Positions 27,747 to 37,460 of a stretch of DNA of 64,000 nt are shown piece by piece. Each line of letters begins with the position of its first letter. The first letter of the stretch is position 1. Source of the stretch: Rhodobacterales bacterium HKCCE4037 (lineage in GTDB: Bacteria > Pseudomonadota > Alphaproteobacteria > Rhodobacterales > Rhodobacteraceae); contig WVSM01000004.1 in the NCBI GenBank assembly GCA_015689645.1, forward strand, positions 1-64,000, read 5' to 3'. The translations under genes were made by a program, and so were the position numbers. The notes under the pieces were generated by a model. That model made no database searches. It had not been told where the DNA came from and worked only from the letters and a program-made list of their open reading frames with translations.

Positions 27747-28265
27747 TTAGGCCCCCAGACCGGCGGAAATCACCGTCACCGCGCGTCGGTTCTGGCTGTA
27801 GCAGGCTTCGGTCGAGCAGATCTCGATCGGGCGCTCCTTGCCGTAGGAGATGGTGCGCAGCCGGCTGGCCGGCACCCCTTGCGAAATCAGGTATTCCTGC
27901 ACCGCGGCGGCACGTCGTGCGCCAAGGGCGAGGTTGTATTCCCGCGTGCCCTGCTCATCCGCGTGACCTTCGATCAGCGCGGTGAATTCGGGGTTGGACA
28001 GCAGCCACTGCGCCTGGCCGGCGAGCGTCGCCTGCGCCTGCGACGACAGGGTCGACTGGTCCACCGCGAACAGCACGCGGTCGCCGATCACCTGGTTGAA
28101 ATAGGCCGGGCTTGACGGATCGCCGATGCCGCCGGCTCCGGCCCCTGCGGCGCCAAGCCCGCCCGCCGCATCATCGCCGCGGAAGCCGCCCTGCGAACAG
28201 GCGGCCAGCGCCATCGTGCCAACAAGAAGGACAACGGGGGCCTTGCGTAGGAAAGAAATCATCAT
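27747..28265 (-). CDS. pal: Peptidoglycan-associated lipoprotein Pal
   Basis: 172 residues. Outer-membrane lipoprotein of the Tol-Pal complex that binds peptidoglycan. The signal peptide ends LAAC (lipobox Cys23). A Gly/Ala-rich linker is followed by the OmpA-like domain (about 65-165) with FAVDQSTLSSQAQ, IEGHADEQGTREYNLALGARRA and RLRTISYGKERP. A start at either 28265 or 28262 is possible (MM). It lies between tolB and cpoB as expected. Confidence 0.96.
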   Translation of the reverse strand: MMISFLRKAPVVLLVGTMALAACSQGGFRGDDAAGGLGAAGAGAGGIGDPSSPAYFNQVIGDRVLFAVDQSTLSSQAQATLAGQAQWLLSNPEFTALIEGHADEQGTREYNLALGARRAAAVQEYLISQGVPASRLRTISYGKERPIEICSTEACYSQNRRAVTVISAGLGA

Positions 28266-28334
28266 GTGCTCTGATCCTCGGATCTTTGTGTTTTCGCAGC
28301 CATACCACGCTCAGCGGGCCTAGGCCAATATTCG

Positions 28335-29663
28335 TTAACTCTGAAGAGGTCCCCAGGCCGGGTCCGATGCCATGCCGGGCGTTGCGACCCGTTGCAGGTT
28401 CCGCCCCGAGATATCGACCGAGTAGACCGCCGGTGCCCCGTCGTCGCCCGGGGTTTCGCGGGTGAACATCAAGACGCGTCCGTTCGGTGCCCAGGTCGGC
28501 CCTTCGTCGAGGAAGGACGAGGTCAGAAGCCGCTGTTCCGAGCCATCGGTGCGCATCACACCGATGTGGAACCGCCCATCCGCCTGGTAGGTGAAGGCGA
28601 TGTAGTCGCCGCGCGGCGACCAGACCGGCGTGCCGTAGCGCCCGTCCCCGGTCGAAATCCGCCGCCCCTCGCCACCTCCGGCGGGCATGACGTAGATCTG
28701 TTGCTGGCCGGTGCGATCGCTCTCGAACACGATCTGGCTGCCATCGGGGCTGAACGACGGGGCCGTTTCAATGGAAGGCGACGACGTGAGTTGCTGGCGC
28801 GAGCCGGTTGCAAGGTCGATCCCGTAAATGTCGGAATTGCCGCCCTGTTCAAGGCTCAGCACCACGGTCTGGCCCGACGGTGCGAACCGCGGGCTGAAGG
28901 TCATCGTGCCGCCGGAAATGGCCTCCAGCGGACGGCGCTGCACCGAGGCCACGTCCATCACGTAAACCTGCGGCGAGCCGCTCTCGTAGCTGGTGTAGAG
29001 GATGCGGTCGCCCTGCGGCGAGAAGCGCGGGGCCAGAACCAGCGCGCGGCTGTCGGTTAGGTACTGCACGTTGGCCCCGTCGTAATCCATGATCGCCAGC
29101 CGCTTGAGACGGGCGTTCTTCGGACCTTCCTCGTGGATGAAGGCAACGCGGGTGTCGAAATAGCCGCTTTCGCCGGTGATCCGGCTGTAGACCTGGTCGG
29201 CCACGGTGTGTGCCATGCGCCGCCAGCTGTCGACGGGACCGACGAATTGCAGCCCCTCGCCAAGCGGGGCCTGGCTGAAGACGTCGAACAGACGGAACCG
29301 CACCGCGATCTGTCCGTCGGCGCGGTTCTCGACTTCGCCGGTGATCAGCGCCTGCGCGTTGATCGCCTGCCAATCGGGATAGCTGACCGGCGCGTTGAAG
29401 CTGGTGACCTGGCTAATGTAGGCGTCGGGCGGGATCTGCCGGAACAGGCCGGTGCCGCGCAAATCGGCGGCGATCACCCGGCTGATGTCCGCGGCCACTT
29501 CGCCCTGCCCGATGAAGGTGGGCAGCGCGAAGGGCAAGGGCTCGATCACGCCTTCGGTGATTTCCAGCCGCAGGGGGCCGTTCTGCGCCAATGCCACGTG
29601 GGGCAGCGCGCTCGAGGCCAGAAGCAGGCCAGATGTTCCGATGAAATTCCGGCGTGTCAGCAT
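28335..29663 (-). CDS. tolB: Tol-Pal beta-propeller protein TolB
   Basis: 442 residues. Periplasmic propeller that binds Pal and TolA. The N-terminal domain (about 30-165) precedes WD40-like repeats with [44 protein letters not shown] and [13 protein letters not shown]. The signal sequence is [17 protein letters not shown]...VALA, a twin-arginine type with RR followed by NF, so export by Tat rather than Sec is likely. A 172-base gap separates it from the TolA-like gene upstream. Confidence 0.95.
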   Translation of the reverse strand: MLTRRNFIGTSGLLLASSALPHVALAQNGPLRLEITEGVIEPLPFALPTFIGQGEVAADISRVIAADLRGTGLFRQIPPDAYISQVTSFNAPVSYPDWQAINAQALITGEVENRADGQIAVRFRLFDVFSQAPLGEGLQFVGPVDSWRRMAHTVADQVYSRITGESGYFDTRVAFIHEEGPKNARLKRLAIMDYDGANVQYLTDSRALVLAPRFSPQGDRILYTSYESGSPQVYVMDVASVQRRPLEAISGGTMTFSPRFAPSGQTVVLSLEQGGNSDIYGIDLATGSRQQLTSSPSIETAPSFSPDGSQIVFESDRTGQQQIYVMPAGGGEGRRISTGDGRYGTPVWSPRGDYIAFTYQADGRFHIGVMRTDGSEQRLLTSSFLDEGPTWAPNGRVLMFTRETPGDDGAPAVYSVDISGRNLQRVATPGMASDPAWGPLQS

Positions 29664-29835
29664 AACGCCACCTCTCTCTCAAATTGGTGCGGGCAGACCC
29701 GCCTTCCAGATAAGTTCTGTTTACTCATTGTCATCTTACCACGCCTGGTGCCGGGGCAAAGTTGATGTCGCCGTCCCCGCCCAACGGGCGAACGCGGGGC
29801 GGGCCGTTTTGGATCCACTGATGGCAGGGAGCTGA

Positions 29836-31359
29836 TCATCTCAGGCGGACTCCGTCGCGGTCGAAGACAAGGGTTGCAGGTTGCGTCGCGGGTTGCGCCT
29901 CAGACGCTTCGGCACAGGCGACGAGCGCGGTGCGCGCGGCACCGTAAGCCTCGGAAGCAGAGGACGACAGCACCCGGGCAAAACCGATCAGGCGGATGCT
30001 TCCGGCGGCGGGCATGTTCATCTCGTCGAGCGCCACCTCGACCGAGAGGCTGGCCCACCCCGCCTCGGCGCTCAGGTTGGCGTATTGCCAGCAGATCGCG
30101 GCCTCGCTGATCATCCGGTCCAGCGCGGCAAAGTCCGGTTCGGGCAGGTCCGGCGCGGTGTCCAAACCATCCGGCAGATCTTCCGCCAAGGGCATGTCCG
30201 GCATGGCGAGCGGCGCGATGCCCAAGGGTGCCGGGCGCGGGTCCGTCAGCAGCACGGCGGCCATCGGCTCGGACGCCGGCGGCTGCGGTTGCGCCGTCTG
30301 GTCGAGCGCGTCCGGCCCATGGGGAAGCGCCCCCTGCGGCAGCGCCGAATAGGGGAATGCATCGGGCGACGGGACCGACAAGGAGGCCGGCGCGCGGGCG
30401 CGGATGGGCACGGGGCTCTCGCCCGGCAACAGAACGGCGGAAAGCGGGCTGGCGTGTGGGGCCAGCGGTGCCGAAACGCCCTCCTGCGCCGGGGGACCTT
30501 CGGGCCGCGGCCGTGACAGCACCGGTGCGGAATCCTCCTGCGGAACAAGAAACGCCGCGGGCTGAACGGCGGGGCGGCGATTGCCCTGCACCCCCGGCAA
30601 CAGGACCGCCGAAAGGGCCGCCGGCTGGTTCATCGGTGACATGCGCGACACGGCCTGCACCACGTTGGGGATTGGCGCACTCGGCCCCGACTGGCCGGCG
30701 GCGATCAGCGCCGGGTCAAAGGCAACGCTGCCTTCGGTCGCCATGCCCTCGTCCGCGCCCGCTTGCGGGGCGGTCGCCATGATTTCACGGGCCTCACCGG
30801 CCAGTTCCACGGCAAGCGTCTCGGCCATGGCGACGGCGTCGAAGGTTTCACCGACAGCATCGGCTGCGGCGACGGCGGGCGTGTCCTGCGGCTCGACCAC
30901 AGCGGGTTCGGCGTCCCGCAGCGCCTCGATCACCGCCACCTCGATCGGCGGCAGCTCAGAGTCTGTTTCGACCTCGCGCGGCCGTCGCGATGGGCGCGGG
31001 CCGGAATAGGCGGCATCGACGATCAGGGGGCCGGTCCCCGTGACGACAAGGTCCGTCGGGCGCGGCCGCGGCCTTTGTGCCGACGGCAACGGGCGCTGAA
31101 CATCGGGTGCGACGACAGAGGGATGCGACAGGATCACGCCGCGCGTCTCACCGGTTGCATCCAGCAACACGCCCCCGGACCCTCCGGACGCGATCAACGG
31201 GGCAGGCGATGGAGCGCGCGTGACCTCCGCCGCGGTGCCCTGCGGCGCCGGGCGCGCGGAAATCCACATCCCCGGCCTCTCGTTCAGGGCGGTCTGCGCG
31301 GCAAGCGGCGAGGCCGAGGCCATCAGCGACAGGATGATTGCGGACCGGACCATGCTCAT
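29836..31359 (-). CDS. Secreted Pro/Ala-rich protein with a TolA-C-terminal-like domain
   Basis: 507 residues, not a named family to me. An N-terminal signal peptide (MSMVRSAIILSLMASASPLAAQ) is followed by about 390 residues of low-complexity Pro/Ala/Val sequence. Within it a short motif, P(L/M)(S/A)AVLL, recurs three times or so (LSAVLLPGVQ, LSAVLLPGES, MAAVLLTDPR). The last 87 residues resemble the TolA C-terminal domain of the neighbouring tolA: ICWQYANLS against ACWNVGSLS, and AYGAARTALVAC against AYEAARRAILRC at the same spacing. AAGGAGG fixes the start at 31359. It sits between tolA and tolB. It is likely a periplasmic TolA paralog without the membrane anchor (inference). Confidence 0.8.
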   Translation of the reverse strand: MSMVRSAIILSLMASASPLAAQTALNERPGMWISARPAPQGTAAEVTRAPSPAPLIASGGSGGVLLDATGETRGVILSHPSVVAPDVQRPLPSAQRPRPRPTDLVVTGTGPLIVDAAYSGPRPSRRPREVETDSELPPIEVAVIEALRDAEPAVVEPQDTPAVAAADAVGETFDAVAMAETLAVELAGEAREIMATAPQAGADEGMATEGSVAFDPALIAAGQSGPSAPIPNVVQAVSRMSPMNQPAALSAVLLPGVQGNRRPAVQPAAFLVPQEDSAPVLSRPRPEGPPAQEGVSAPLAPHASPLSAVLLPGESPVPIRARAPASLSVPSPDAFPYSALPQGALPHGPDALDQTAQPQPPASEPMAAVLLTDPRPAPLGIAPLAMPDMPLAEDLPDGLDTAPDLPEPDFAALDRMISEAAICWQYANLSAEAGWASLSVEVALDEMNMPAAGSIRLIGFARVLSSSASEAYGAARTALVACAEASEAQPATQPATLVFDRDGVRLR

Positions 31360-31441
31360 GGGGCCGCCTCCTTCTTTACCGTACACGGGAAAGGCACCGG
31401 AACGGTGCGTGGGGGCAGCTTGTGGGGATCAGGAGACCAGG

Positions 31442-32608
31442 TCATCGCATCCGCATCCCCTGCGGGTTGAACACCAGCTCGACCAGACGCCAGCGACCAT
31501 AGCTTTCGGCGGGCAGGTCGTATCCGTTCGTGCCGCACCGCAGGATCGCCCGGCGCGCGGCCTCGTAGGCCTGTTGCGCGGCGGCCTCGGAGCCGCCGGA
31601 ATACTCCAGCATCCGCAACGTGCCCTCCAGCGGGCGCGCCTCGGGGCTCAGCTCGAAGCCCACGACGACGGTCATGCCCTGCGCCTCGGTCGAGAGCGAA
31701 CCGACGTTCCAGCAGGCGCTGACGGCCACGCGAAACCCTTCGGTCACACCCTGCGACAGAGGCGGGCCGGCAGGGATGGAATCGGCCGCAGGCGTCGGCG
31801 TTTCGATGGCGTCGGCCACCGCTCCGGCAATCGCGTCGGCCAGCGGGTCCTGCGCCGCCGGAGCTTCCTCGACGGGGGGCTCTTGGGCCACCGGCTCCTC
31901 GGCGGGCGTTTCCACCTCGGCGACGGCTTCCTGCACCGGCTCCTCGACCGGGGCGGGCCGCGCAGGGCGGGCCGTCGGACGGACGGAAGCGGTCGGCGCG
32001 CGGGCCGCGGCCGGTTCCTCGGCCTCGGTCACGATCTCGGTCGTGGCTTCCTCGGGCGCGGTTTCGGGCACTTCCTCGACCGGGGTTTCCTCGGCCACGG
32101 CCTCCTCGGTGGGCTGTTCCAGCACGTCAGGTGCGGTTTCCACGTCAGGCTCCGGCAAGGGCGCGGCGATCGGCGCGATGCGCGGGGCTTCCTCGGGCGT
32201 CGGCGTGTCGGACGGGGCCTCGTCCAGCGCGCCGGGCGGCGGGGCCAGCACGGCAACCTCGTCACTCACCTGCGTGTCGGGGATCGGGTCGACCGGCACA
32301 GGATCGCTTTCCGGCGCGGGCGCGGCGGTCTCGGCGGGTTGCTCGGTCGCGGGCGGCGGGGCCTCCTGCGTGGGCACGTCCGGCGTATCGGACACGTCCG
32401 GCACCGTCGGCGCCTCGGGCGCCTCGATCACCGCCGGGTCGGTCGCAGTGCCGCTGGTCAGCGCCTCGAATTCCTCGGGCGAGATCAGCGCCACACCGGT
32501 CACCTCGAATTCCACCTCCGGGCTGCGCTCGAAGAGCAGGCCGCCGAACGCCACCCACGCCAGAAGCGCAATGTGGATCGCGGAGGAAGCGTAGAGAGAC
32601 CGGCGCAT
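31442..32608 (-). CDS. tolA: Tol-Pal inner-membrane protein TolA
   Basis: 388 residues. Single-pass protein linking TolQR to TolB/Pal. N-terminal anchor MRRSLYASSAIHIALLAWVAFG, with the Ser-His pair (SSAIH) typical of TolA/TonB anchors. A long Pro/Glu/Ala-rich periplasmic stretch follows (about 50-290). The C-terminal domain (about 297-388) has CW at its start, AYEAARRAILRC, and ends ELVFNPQGMRMR. The start at 32608, 8 bases past the tolR stop with GGGGAG upstream, is preferred over 32629. It is Pro-rich instead of the Ala/Lys helix of enteric TolA. Confidence 0.93.
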   Translation of the reverse strand: MRRSLYASSAIHIALLAWVAFGGLLFERSPEVEFEVTGVALISPEEFEALTSGTATDPAVIEAPEAPTVPDVSDTPDVPTQEAPPPATEQPAETAAPAPESDPVPVDPIPDTQVSDEVAVLAPPPGALDEAPSDTPTPEEAPRIAPIAAPLPEPDVETAPDVLEQPTEEAVAEETPVEEVPETAPEEATTEIVTEAEEPAAARAPTASVRPTARPARPAPVEEPVQEAVAEVETPAEEPVAQEPPVEEAPAAQDPLADAIAGAVADAIETPTPAADSIPAGPPLSQGVTEGFRVAVSACWNVGSLSTEAQGMTVVVGFELSPEARPLEGTLRMLEYSGGSEAAAQQAYEAARRAILRCGTNGYDLPAESYGRWRLVELVFNPQGMRMR

Positions 32609-32615
32609 GGGTGGA

Positions 32616-33089
32616 TTACTCCCCCTCACCGTCCAGCGTGGGGCCGCCGGAATCCGTCACCAGGCCGATCTCGCGGAAACCTGCGGCATTGAGCGCGCCC
32701 ATCACCTGCATGACCTGCTCGTAAGGGATGCCGCCGTCGGCCCGCACGAAGATGCGCGGGCTGTCGCGCTCGGCGGCAATCGCCTGAAGGCGCGGGATGA
32801 TCTCGTCGCGGCTGACTTCCGTGGTCTGCAGCATGACGCGCCCGTCGGCGGCCAGCGTCACGGTCAACGGCTCCTCATTCTCCGATGGCAGAGCCTCGGC
32901 GGAGGTGTCGGGCAGGTCGATGGGCACACCGACCGTCATCAGCGGCGCGGCCACCATGAAGATGATCAGAAGACAGAGCATCACGTCCACGAAGGGCGTG
33001 ACGTTGATCTCGGACATCGGGCGGGCGCGAGACCGGCCCCTGCCCCGGCGGCGACGCTGACCGCCGCCCGTCTGGACGGAGGCGCCCAT
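32616..33089 (-). CDS. tolR: Tol-Pal proton-channel protein TolR
   Basis: 157 residues. ExbD/TolR family. A basic N-terminus (QRRRRGRGRSRARP) is followed by MSEINVTPFVDVMLCLLIIFMV, whose Asp is the proton-conducting residue. The periplasmic domain ends at about 145, followed by an acidic tail. Its ATG overlaps the tolQ stop by one base. Confidence 0.96.
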   Translation of the reverse strand: MGASVQTGGGQRRRRGRGRSRARPMSEINVTPFVDVMLCLLIIFMVAAPLMTVGVPIDLPDTSAEALPSENEEPLTVTLAADGRVMLQTTEVSRDEIIPRLQAIAAERDSPRIFVRADGGIPYEQVMQVMGALNAAGFREIGLVTDSGGPTLDGEGE

Positions 33090-33781
33090 CAGTCGAGCTG
33101 CCTGCTCAGCAGGGTGGAAAACTCATCCGCAAAGCCCTCGAAGGTCGCCACGATCTCGTCGGCATCACTCGACAGCTTGTTGTAGAGGATGACCGCCGGG
33201 ATCGCCGCCAGAAGGCCCAAGCCCGTGGCCAGAAGCGCCTCGGCGATACCGGGGGCGACGACTGCGAGCGAGGTCTGGCCCGAGATCGCGATTTCCTGGA
33301 ACGACCGCATGATGCCCCAGACCGTGCCGAACAGGCCAACGAAGGGCGCGGTCGCGCCGGTTGTGGCCAGGAAGTTCAACCCGTTGGTCATGCGCTGGCT
33401 TTCGCGCGCGATGGCCACGTCCATCGAGCGGTCGACGCGCTGCTGCACACCGGGGATCAGCGCCCCGTCATCGCGCAGGGACCGCCGCCATTCGGTCATG
33501 CCCGCCACGAAGACCCGCTCGGACGCGGATCGCGGGTTGTCGGCCACCTGGTCGTAAAGCTCGTCCAGCGGCTCCCCCGACCAGAAGGCATTGTCGAAGG
33601 CGGCGGCATTGGCGCGCGACCGCCGGAACATGGCGAATTTCGTGAAGGCGATCGCCCAGACCCAAACGGAGGCGGCGATCAGCGCCACCATCACGAGTTG
33701 GACGATGAAACTTGCACGGAAGAAAAGCGCAAAGAGGGTAAAATCCGCCTCCTGCGCCAAAGCGAGCGTTTCTTGTTCCAT
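33089..33781 (-). CDS. tolQ: Tol-Pal channel protein TolQ
   Basis: 230 residues. MotA/TolQ/ExbB family proton channel. Three membrane segments: about 22-45 (FIVQLVMVALIAASVWVWAI), about 140-165 (TGATAPFVGLFGTVWGIMRS) and 175-200 (ATGLGLLAAIPAVILYN). The proton-path Thr is in TTGATAPFVGLFGTVWG. A 111-base AT-rich gap to ybgC (33782-33892) could carry a tol promoter. Confidence 0.96.
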   Translation of the reverse strand: MEQETLALAQEADFTLFALFFRASFIVQLVMVALIAASVWVWAIAFTKFAMFRRSRANAAAFDNAFWSGEPLDELYDQVADNPRSASERVFVAGMTEWRRSLRDDGALIPGVQQRVDRSMDVAIARESQRMTNGLNFLATTGATAPFVGLFGTVWGIMRSFQEIAISGQTSLAVVAPGIAEALLATGLGLLAAIPAVILYNKLSSDADEIVATFEGFADEFSTLLSRQLD

Positions 33782-33892
33782 GAGCGAATTGCTGTCCTTT
33801 GCCCGGCCTCAAACCTATGGGCGCGATTTTTTGTGCGCCTCATTTGAAGACAAGTTTATCAGCAATAAAGGGGTATGGCGAACACTTCTGCG

Positions 33893-34303
33893 TCAGGCGC
33901 CATCACTTGCCGTAAGCGCTGTGACTTTTGCGCGAATATCCGCCGGAAGCCGGGCCGCGCGGCCTTCGGTGGTCAGCACGACCACCTTGATGCGCGCCTC
34001 CATCAACACCTCCTCGCCGCGCAGGATACGTTGCGGCATGTCGAAGGAGGCGCCTTTCAGGGCATCGACGCGGGTCTCCACGACCAGTTCATCATCGTAG
34101 CGCGCGGGCTTGAGATAATCGGCCTCCACCCGGCGCACGGCGAAGACAAGGCCCGCCGCTTTCATGTCGAGCTGGCTGATGCCCGCGGCGCGCACCATCT
34201 CGGACCGGCCCCGTTCAAGGTACTTGAGATAATTGGCGTAATAGACGATCGCGGCGAGATCGACGTCTTCGTAATACACGCGCAGGGGCCAGTGGTGGAT
34301 CAT
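33893..34303 (-). CDS. ybgC: Tol-Pal-associated acyl-CoA thioesterase YbgC
   Basis: 136 residues. Hotdog thioesterase at the head of tol operons. VYYEDVDLAAIVYYANYLKYLERGR carries the active-site Asp and is the 4-hydroxybenzoyl-CoA thioesterase signature. The start ATG 34303 overlaps the previous stop as ATGA and begins the conserved WPLRVYYED. The frame stays open 59 codons upstream, within the preceding gene. Confidence 0.95.
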   Translation of the reverse strand: MIHHWPLRVYYEDVDLAAIVYYANYLKYLERGRSEMVRAAGISQLDMKAAGLVFAVRRVEADYLKPARYDDELVVETRVDALKGASFDMPQRILRGEEVLMEARIKVVVLTTEGRAARLPADIRAKVTALTASDGA

Positions 34304-34929
34304 TGCAGGGCACCGATGCGGGCCGACAAACGAAGCGCCATGGCCGGTTCCGTCGACGCCACCGGCAATATCGGGTCGTAGCCTGCCCGGATCACGTCGG
34401 CGATGTCCGGGCGCAGGACCGCCGCGCCGTTCTCCAGCACCGCCAGCGGTGAGGTCCCGAGGAACGCCTGGTCCGACCACAGCAGGATCGTCTGCACCAC
34501 CTGAGACAGGGCAATCGTCTCCGCTGGTGCCGCGCTCATCGCGTCGTCCATGCGGACAAACACAAATGCCGCCTTGATCCCGCCATCCGGATCGAACCGG
34601 AAGCTGCGATATTGGTTCGCATCGGCCCCTTTCAGGCGCTCGACCAGCGGGCCGAGGTCGGGGATCAGCCGGTCGAGGCCCGGCACACCGGTCAACTCAT
34701 CCCACTCGCGGATGAAGAAGACCATCAGGTTCGCGCCAAGCTCGGGGTCATGCTCGGCCATCTTGTGATCGGCCAGCGCAACGACGGCTTCGATCGCGCC
34801 TTTCAAAATGCTGACCGTCGCGTCCTCCACCCCGAACACCACCGGCACGATGGGCCGGCCCCAGCGCGCGAAGAGGAACGTTCCGTCGGCGCGGGTGAAC
34901 AGCGCCTCGATCTCGGCGGGATCACTCAT
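34300..34929 (-). CDS. Conserved protein of unknown function between ruvB and ybgC
   Basis: 209 residues, not recognised. No signal peptide or long hydrophobic segment, so probably cytoplasmic. Features include LFARWGRPIVPVVFGVEDAT, a DPELGANLMVFFIREWDEL stretch, and FDPDGGIKAAFVFVRMDDAM. The acidic and hydrophobic pattern suggests an alpha/beta fold. ATGA overlaps with both neighbours make co-translation with the ruv and tol genes likely, but give no clue to the job. Confidence 0.7.
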   Translation of the reverse strand: MSDPAEIEALFTRADGTFLFARWGRPIVPVVFGVEDATVSILKGAIEAVVALADHKMAEHDPELGANLMVFFIREWDELTGVPGLDRLIPDLGPLVERLKGADANQYRSFRFDPDGGIKAAFVFVRMDDAMSAAPAETIALSQVVQTILLWSDQAFLGTSPLAVLENGAAVLRPDIADVIRAGYDPILPVASTEPAMALRLSARIGALQ

Positions 34930-35750
34930 TGCAAACCGTCTGCTATCGCCGCGCGGAATGCAGAATCGTCGGCGAGGCCAAACGTCCGGTCGGCCATGCC
35001 GGAGGACCGGATAACGGCTGCCACCGCCCCGTCACTCACCCTTATTCCGATCGCCCCCATCTCGATCCCGCAGGCATGGGGCATGCAACCGGTCGCAACG
35101 ACCCAGTCGCCCTGCTGCGCCACACCGCCCCCGACCAGGAGCCTTTGCCATAGCTCCTGCATTTCGAAGGTCTGCATCGCGGACGCGAACCGCGCCCGCT
35201 CGCTCGCGTCTTCAAGGATCGCGGCGCCGTGCTCGCCCACCCAGCGCGTGACGTCCGCCCCCGCCCCGGCAGCCGGTTCGGCAGGGGCGTAGCGGAACGT
35301 CTCGGTATAGGCGTCACCCTGCCAGCGGATCGTCACGAGCGGCACGAGGATATTCGGGTCCATCCGGTCGATCTCGATCCAGTCCTCCTCGGCCCGGATA
35401 TCCAGCATCAGCCCGTCGCAATCGCTGAACGGCTGGCCCACATCGACCCTCTCCGCACTGACGCGCAGGATGTACGACGCCCCGCCGCAGGAATTGCCGC
35501 CATGGTGGTGCGTGGCCAGAACCCAGTCGAAGCCCGCGTCGGTCTCGCGATGCCAGTTCACCCACCAGCGTCCGTCCTCGGGCAGCGGCAATTGCGCCTG
35601 GTTGTGCCACAGCGTGAACTGGTAATCCGCACCGACCGCATGGATTTCTCCGAACCGCGTCGTGACCCGTTCGGCATAGTCCAGCTCCACCTGCGCGCAG
35701 AGCGGGGCGGCGAAAAGGCAGGCCGCGAACAGCGCGAAAAACCGTGTCAT
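34926..35750 (-). CDS. Secreted protein of unknown function after ruvB
   Basis: 274 residues. A cleavable signal peptide ([20 protein letters not shown]) makes it periplasmic or exported. Notable are [20 protein letters not shown] and [21 protein letters not shown], with four cysteines that could form disulfides. I do not recognise the family. The start at 35750 overlaps the ruvB stop as ATGA and gives the signal peptide directly; an upstream extension in frame runs into ruvB. Co-translated with ruvB and the next unknown gene. Confidence 0.75.
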   Translation of the reverse strand: MTRFFALFAACLFAAPLCAQVELDYAERVTTRFGEIHAVGADYQFTLWHNQAQLPLPEDGRWWVNWHRETDAGFDWVLATHHHGGNSCGGASYILRVSAERVDVGQPFSDCDGLMLDIRAEEDWIEIDRMDPNILVPLVTIRWQGDAYTETFRYAPAEPAAGAGADVTRWVGEHGAAILEDASERARFASAMQTFEMQELWQRLLVGGGVAQQGDWVVATGCMPHACGIEMGAIGIRVSDGAVAAVIRSSGMADRTFGLADDSAFRAAIADGLQ

Positions 35751-36775
35751 AACAAGTCCCCCTGCTCCGGGCGGCGCGGGGCCGCAAGCCCCAGGTGCGA
35801 CCATCCCTTGTGCGCCAGCATCCGGCCACGCGGCGTGCGCGCGATCAACCCCTGTTGCAGGAGGAACGGCTCGATCACCTCCTCCAGCGCATCGCGCGGC
35901 TCGGCCAGCGCGGCGGCAATCGTTTCGATCCCGACCGGCCCACCATGGTAATTCTCGGCGATCAGGCCAAGGTAACGCCGGTCCGCGCCGTCCAGACCCA
36001 GCGCATCGACACCCAGCCGCGTCAGCGCCGAATCCGCGATCTCGCGCGTCAGGCGCCCGTCCCCTTCGACCACCGCAAAATCCGTGACCCGCCGCAGCAG
36101 ACGTCCGGCGATGCGCGGCGTGCCCCGCGCGCGTTTGGCGATCTCGCGCGTGCCATCAGGCTCGGCCTCGATCCCGGCCAGCCGCGCGCCCCGCGCGACG
36201 ATCCGGTCCAGCTCATCCTCGGTATAGAAATTCAGTCGCGTGGGGATGCCGAAGCGGTCACGCAAAGGCGTCGTCAGCAGGCCAAGCCGCGTCGTCGCGC
36301 CGACCAGCGTGAAGGGCTGCAACTCGATCCGCACCGTCCGCGCGGCCGGGCCTTCACCGATCACCAGATCAAGTTCGAAATCCTCAAGCGCGGGATAGAG
36401 CACCTCCTCCACCGCCGGGTTCAGCCGGTGGATTTCGTCGATGAACAACACGTCGCGCGCTTCGAGATTGGTCAGGATCGCCGCGAGGTCCCCCGCCTTG
36501 GCCAGCACCGGGCCGGAGGTCATGCGGAAGCCGACGCCCAACTCCTTCGCCATGATCTGCGCCAGCGTCGTCTTACCGAGGCCGGGGGGCCCGTGGAACA
36601 GCACGTGGTCCATCGCCTCGCCCCGCCGCCGCGCGCTTTCTATGAACACCCGCAGGTTGGCGCGCGCCTCCTCCTGCCCCGTGAAATCGTCGAGCGACTG
36701 CGGGCGCAGGGCGCGCTGGTCATCCTCCGGCAAGCGGTCCGGGCGCAGGGTCGGGTCGGGGTCGGTCATGTCCAT
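35747..36775 (-). CDS. ruvB: Holliday junction branch-migration helicase RuvB
   Basis: 342 residues. AAA+ motor of Ruv[11 protein letters not shown] opens the domain; Walker A is [14 protein letters not shown] (about 59-70), Walker [12 protein letters not shown], then [18 protein letters not shown] and [14 protein letters not shown]. The C-terminal winged helix ends TPRGRM. Part of ruvC-ruvA-ruvB. Confidence 0.97.
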   Translation of the reverse strand: MDMTDPDPTLRPDRLPEDDQRALRPQSLDDFTGQEEARANLRVFIESARRRGEAMDHVLFHGPPGLGKTTLAQIMAKELGVGFRMTSGPVLAKAGDLAAILTNLEARDVLFIDEIHRLNPAVEEVLYPALEDFELDLVIGEGPAARTVRIELQPFTLVGATTRLGLLTTPLRDRFGIPTRLNFYTEDELDRIVARGARLAGIEAEPDGTREIAKRARGTPRIAGRLLRRVTDFAVVEGDGRLTREIADSALTRLGVDALGLDGADRRYLGLIAENYHGGPVGIETIAAALAEPRDALEEVIEPFLLQQGLIARTPRGRMLAHKGWSHLGLAAPRRPEQGDLL

Positions 36776-36803
36776 CGCTTATGTCCCGTCGCGCGTCGCG
36801 CCG

Positions 36804-37460
36804 CTAGTCCTTCGGCGCCAGCAACCGCAGCGCCGCGCGGATCAGCGCGGGGGTGTCGCTCTCTCCATCCGCCGCTTCGGCCACGGCACGGGCGGCGTCG
36901 GCGGGGGCGTATCCAAGGTTTTGCAGGGCCGACAGCGCTTCGGCCTGCGCGTTGGACGCTGCCGCGCGCGGCTTCGCTGCGGGCGCATCGTCCAGCACCA
37001 CGGGCTCCGCCGGGTCATCACCCATCGCCGCGCCCAGGCTGCCGCCCTGCGCCATTGCCGCCGGGGCCTTGTCCTTAAGTTCGTTGACCACGCGCTGCGC
37101 CAGTTTCGGGCCGACACCGGGGGCGGCCTTGACCGCTGCCGCATCGCCAAGGGCAATCGCGCGGGCCACGCCCTCGGGGCCAAGCGTGCCGAGGATCGCC
37201 ATCGACGCCTTGGCCCCCACCCCCTGAACCGAGATCAGCAGGCGGTGCCATTCCCGTTCATAAGGTGTGGTGAAGCCGAACAATTGCAGCAGATCCTCGC
37301 GAACCAGCAACTCGGTATAGAGCGACACCGCCTCACCCGGTCCTGGAAGCCCGGCGAGCGTCCGGTCCGAGCAATGCACGACATAGCCGACCCCGCCCAC
37401 GTCGATCAGCGCATGATCGCTGGCGCGGTAATCGAGCCGTCCCGTCAACTTGCCGATCAT
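36804..37460 (-). CDS. ruvA: Holliday junction-binding protein RuvA
   Basis: 218 residues. Tetrameric junction-binding subunit. [12 protein letters not shown] start, domain I to about 60, helix-hairpin-helix motifs [17 protein letters not shown] and [21 protein letters not shown], then an Ala-rich linker and C-terminal domain [16 protein letters not shown] that contacts RuvB. Start ATG overlaps the ruvC stop as ATGA. Confidence 0.96.
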   Translation of the reverse strand: MIGKLTGRLDYRASDHALIDVGGVGYVVHCSDRTLAGLPGPGEAVSLYTELLVREDLLQLFGFTTPYEREWHRLLISVQGVGAKASMAILGTLGPEGVARAIALGDAAAVKAAPGVGPKLAQRVVNELKDKAPAAMAQGGSLGAAMGDDPAEPVVLDDAPAAKPRAAASNAQAEALSALQNLGYAPADAARAVAEAADGESDTPALIRAALRLLAPKD

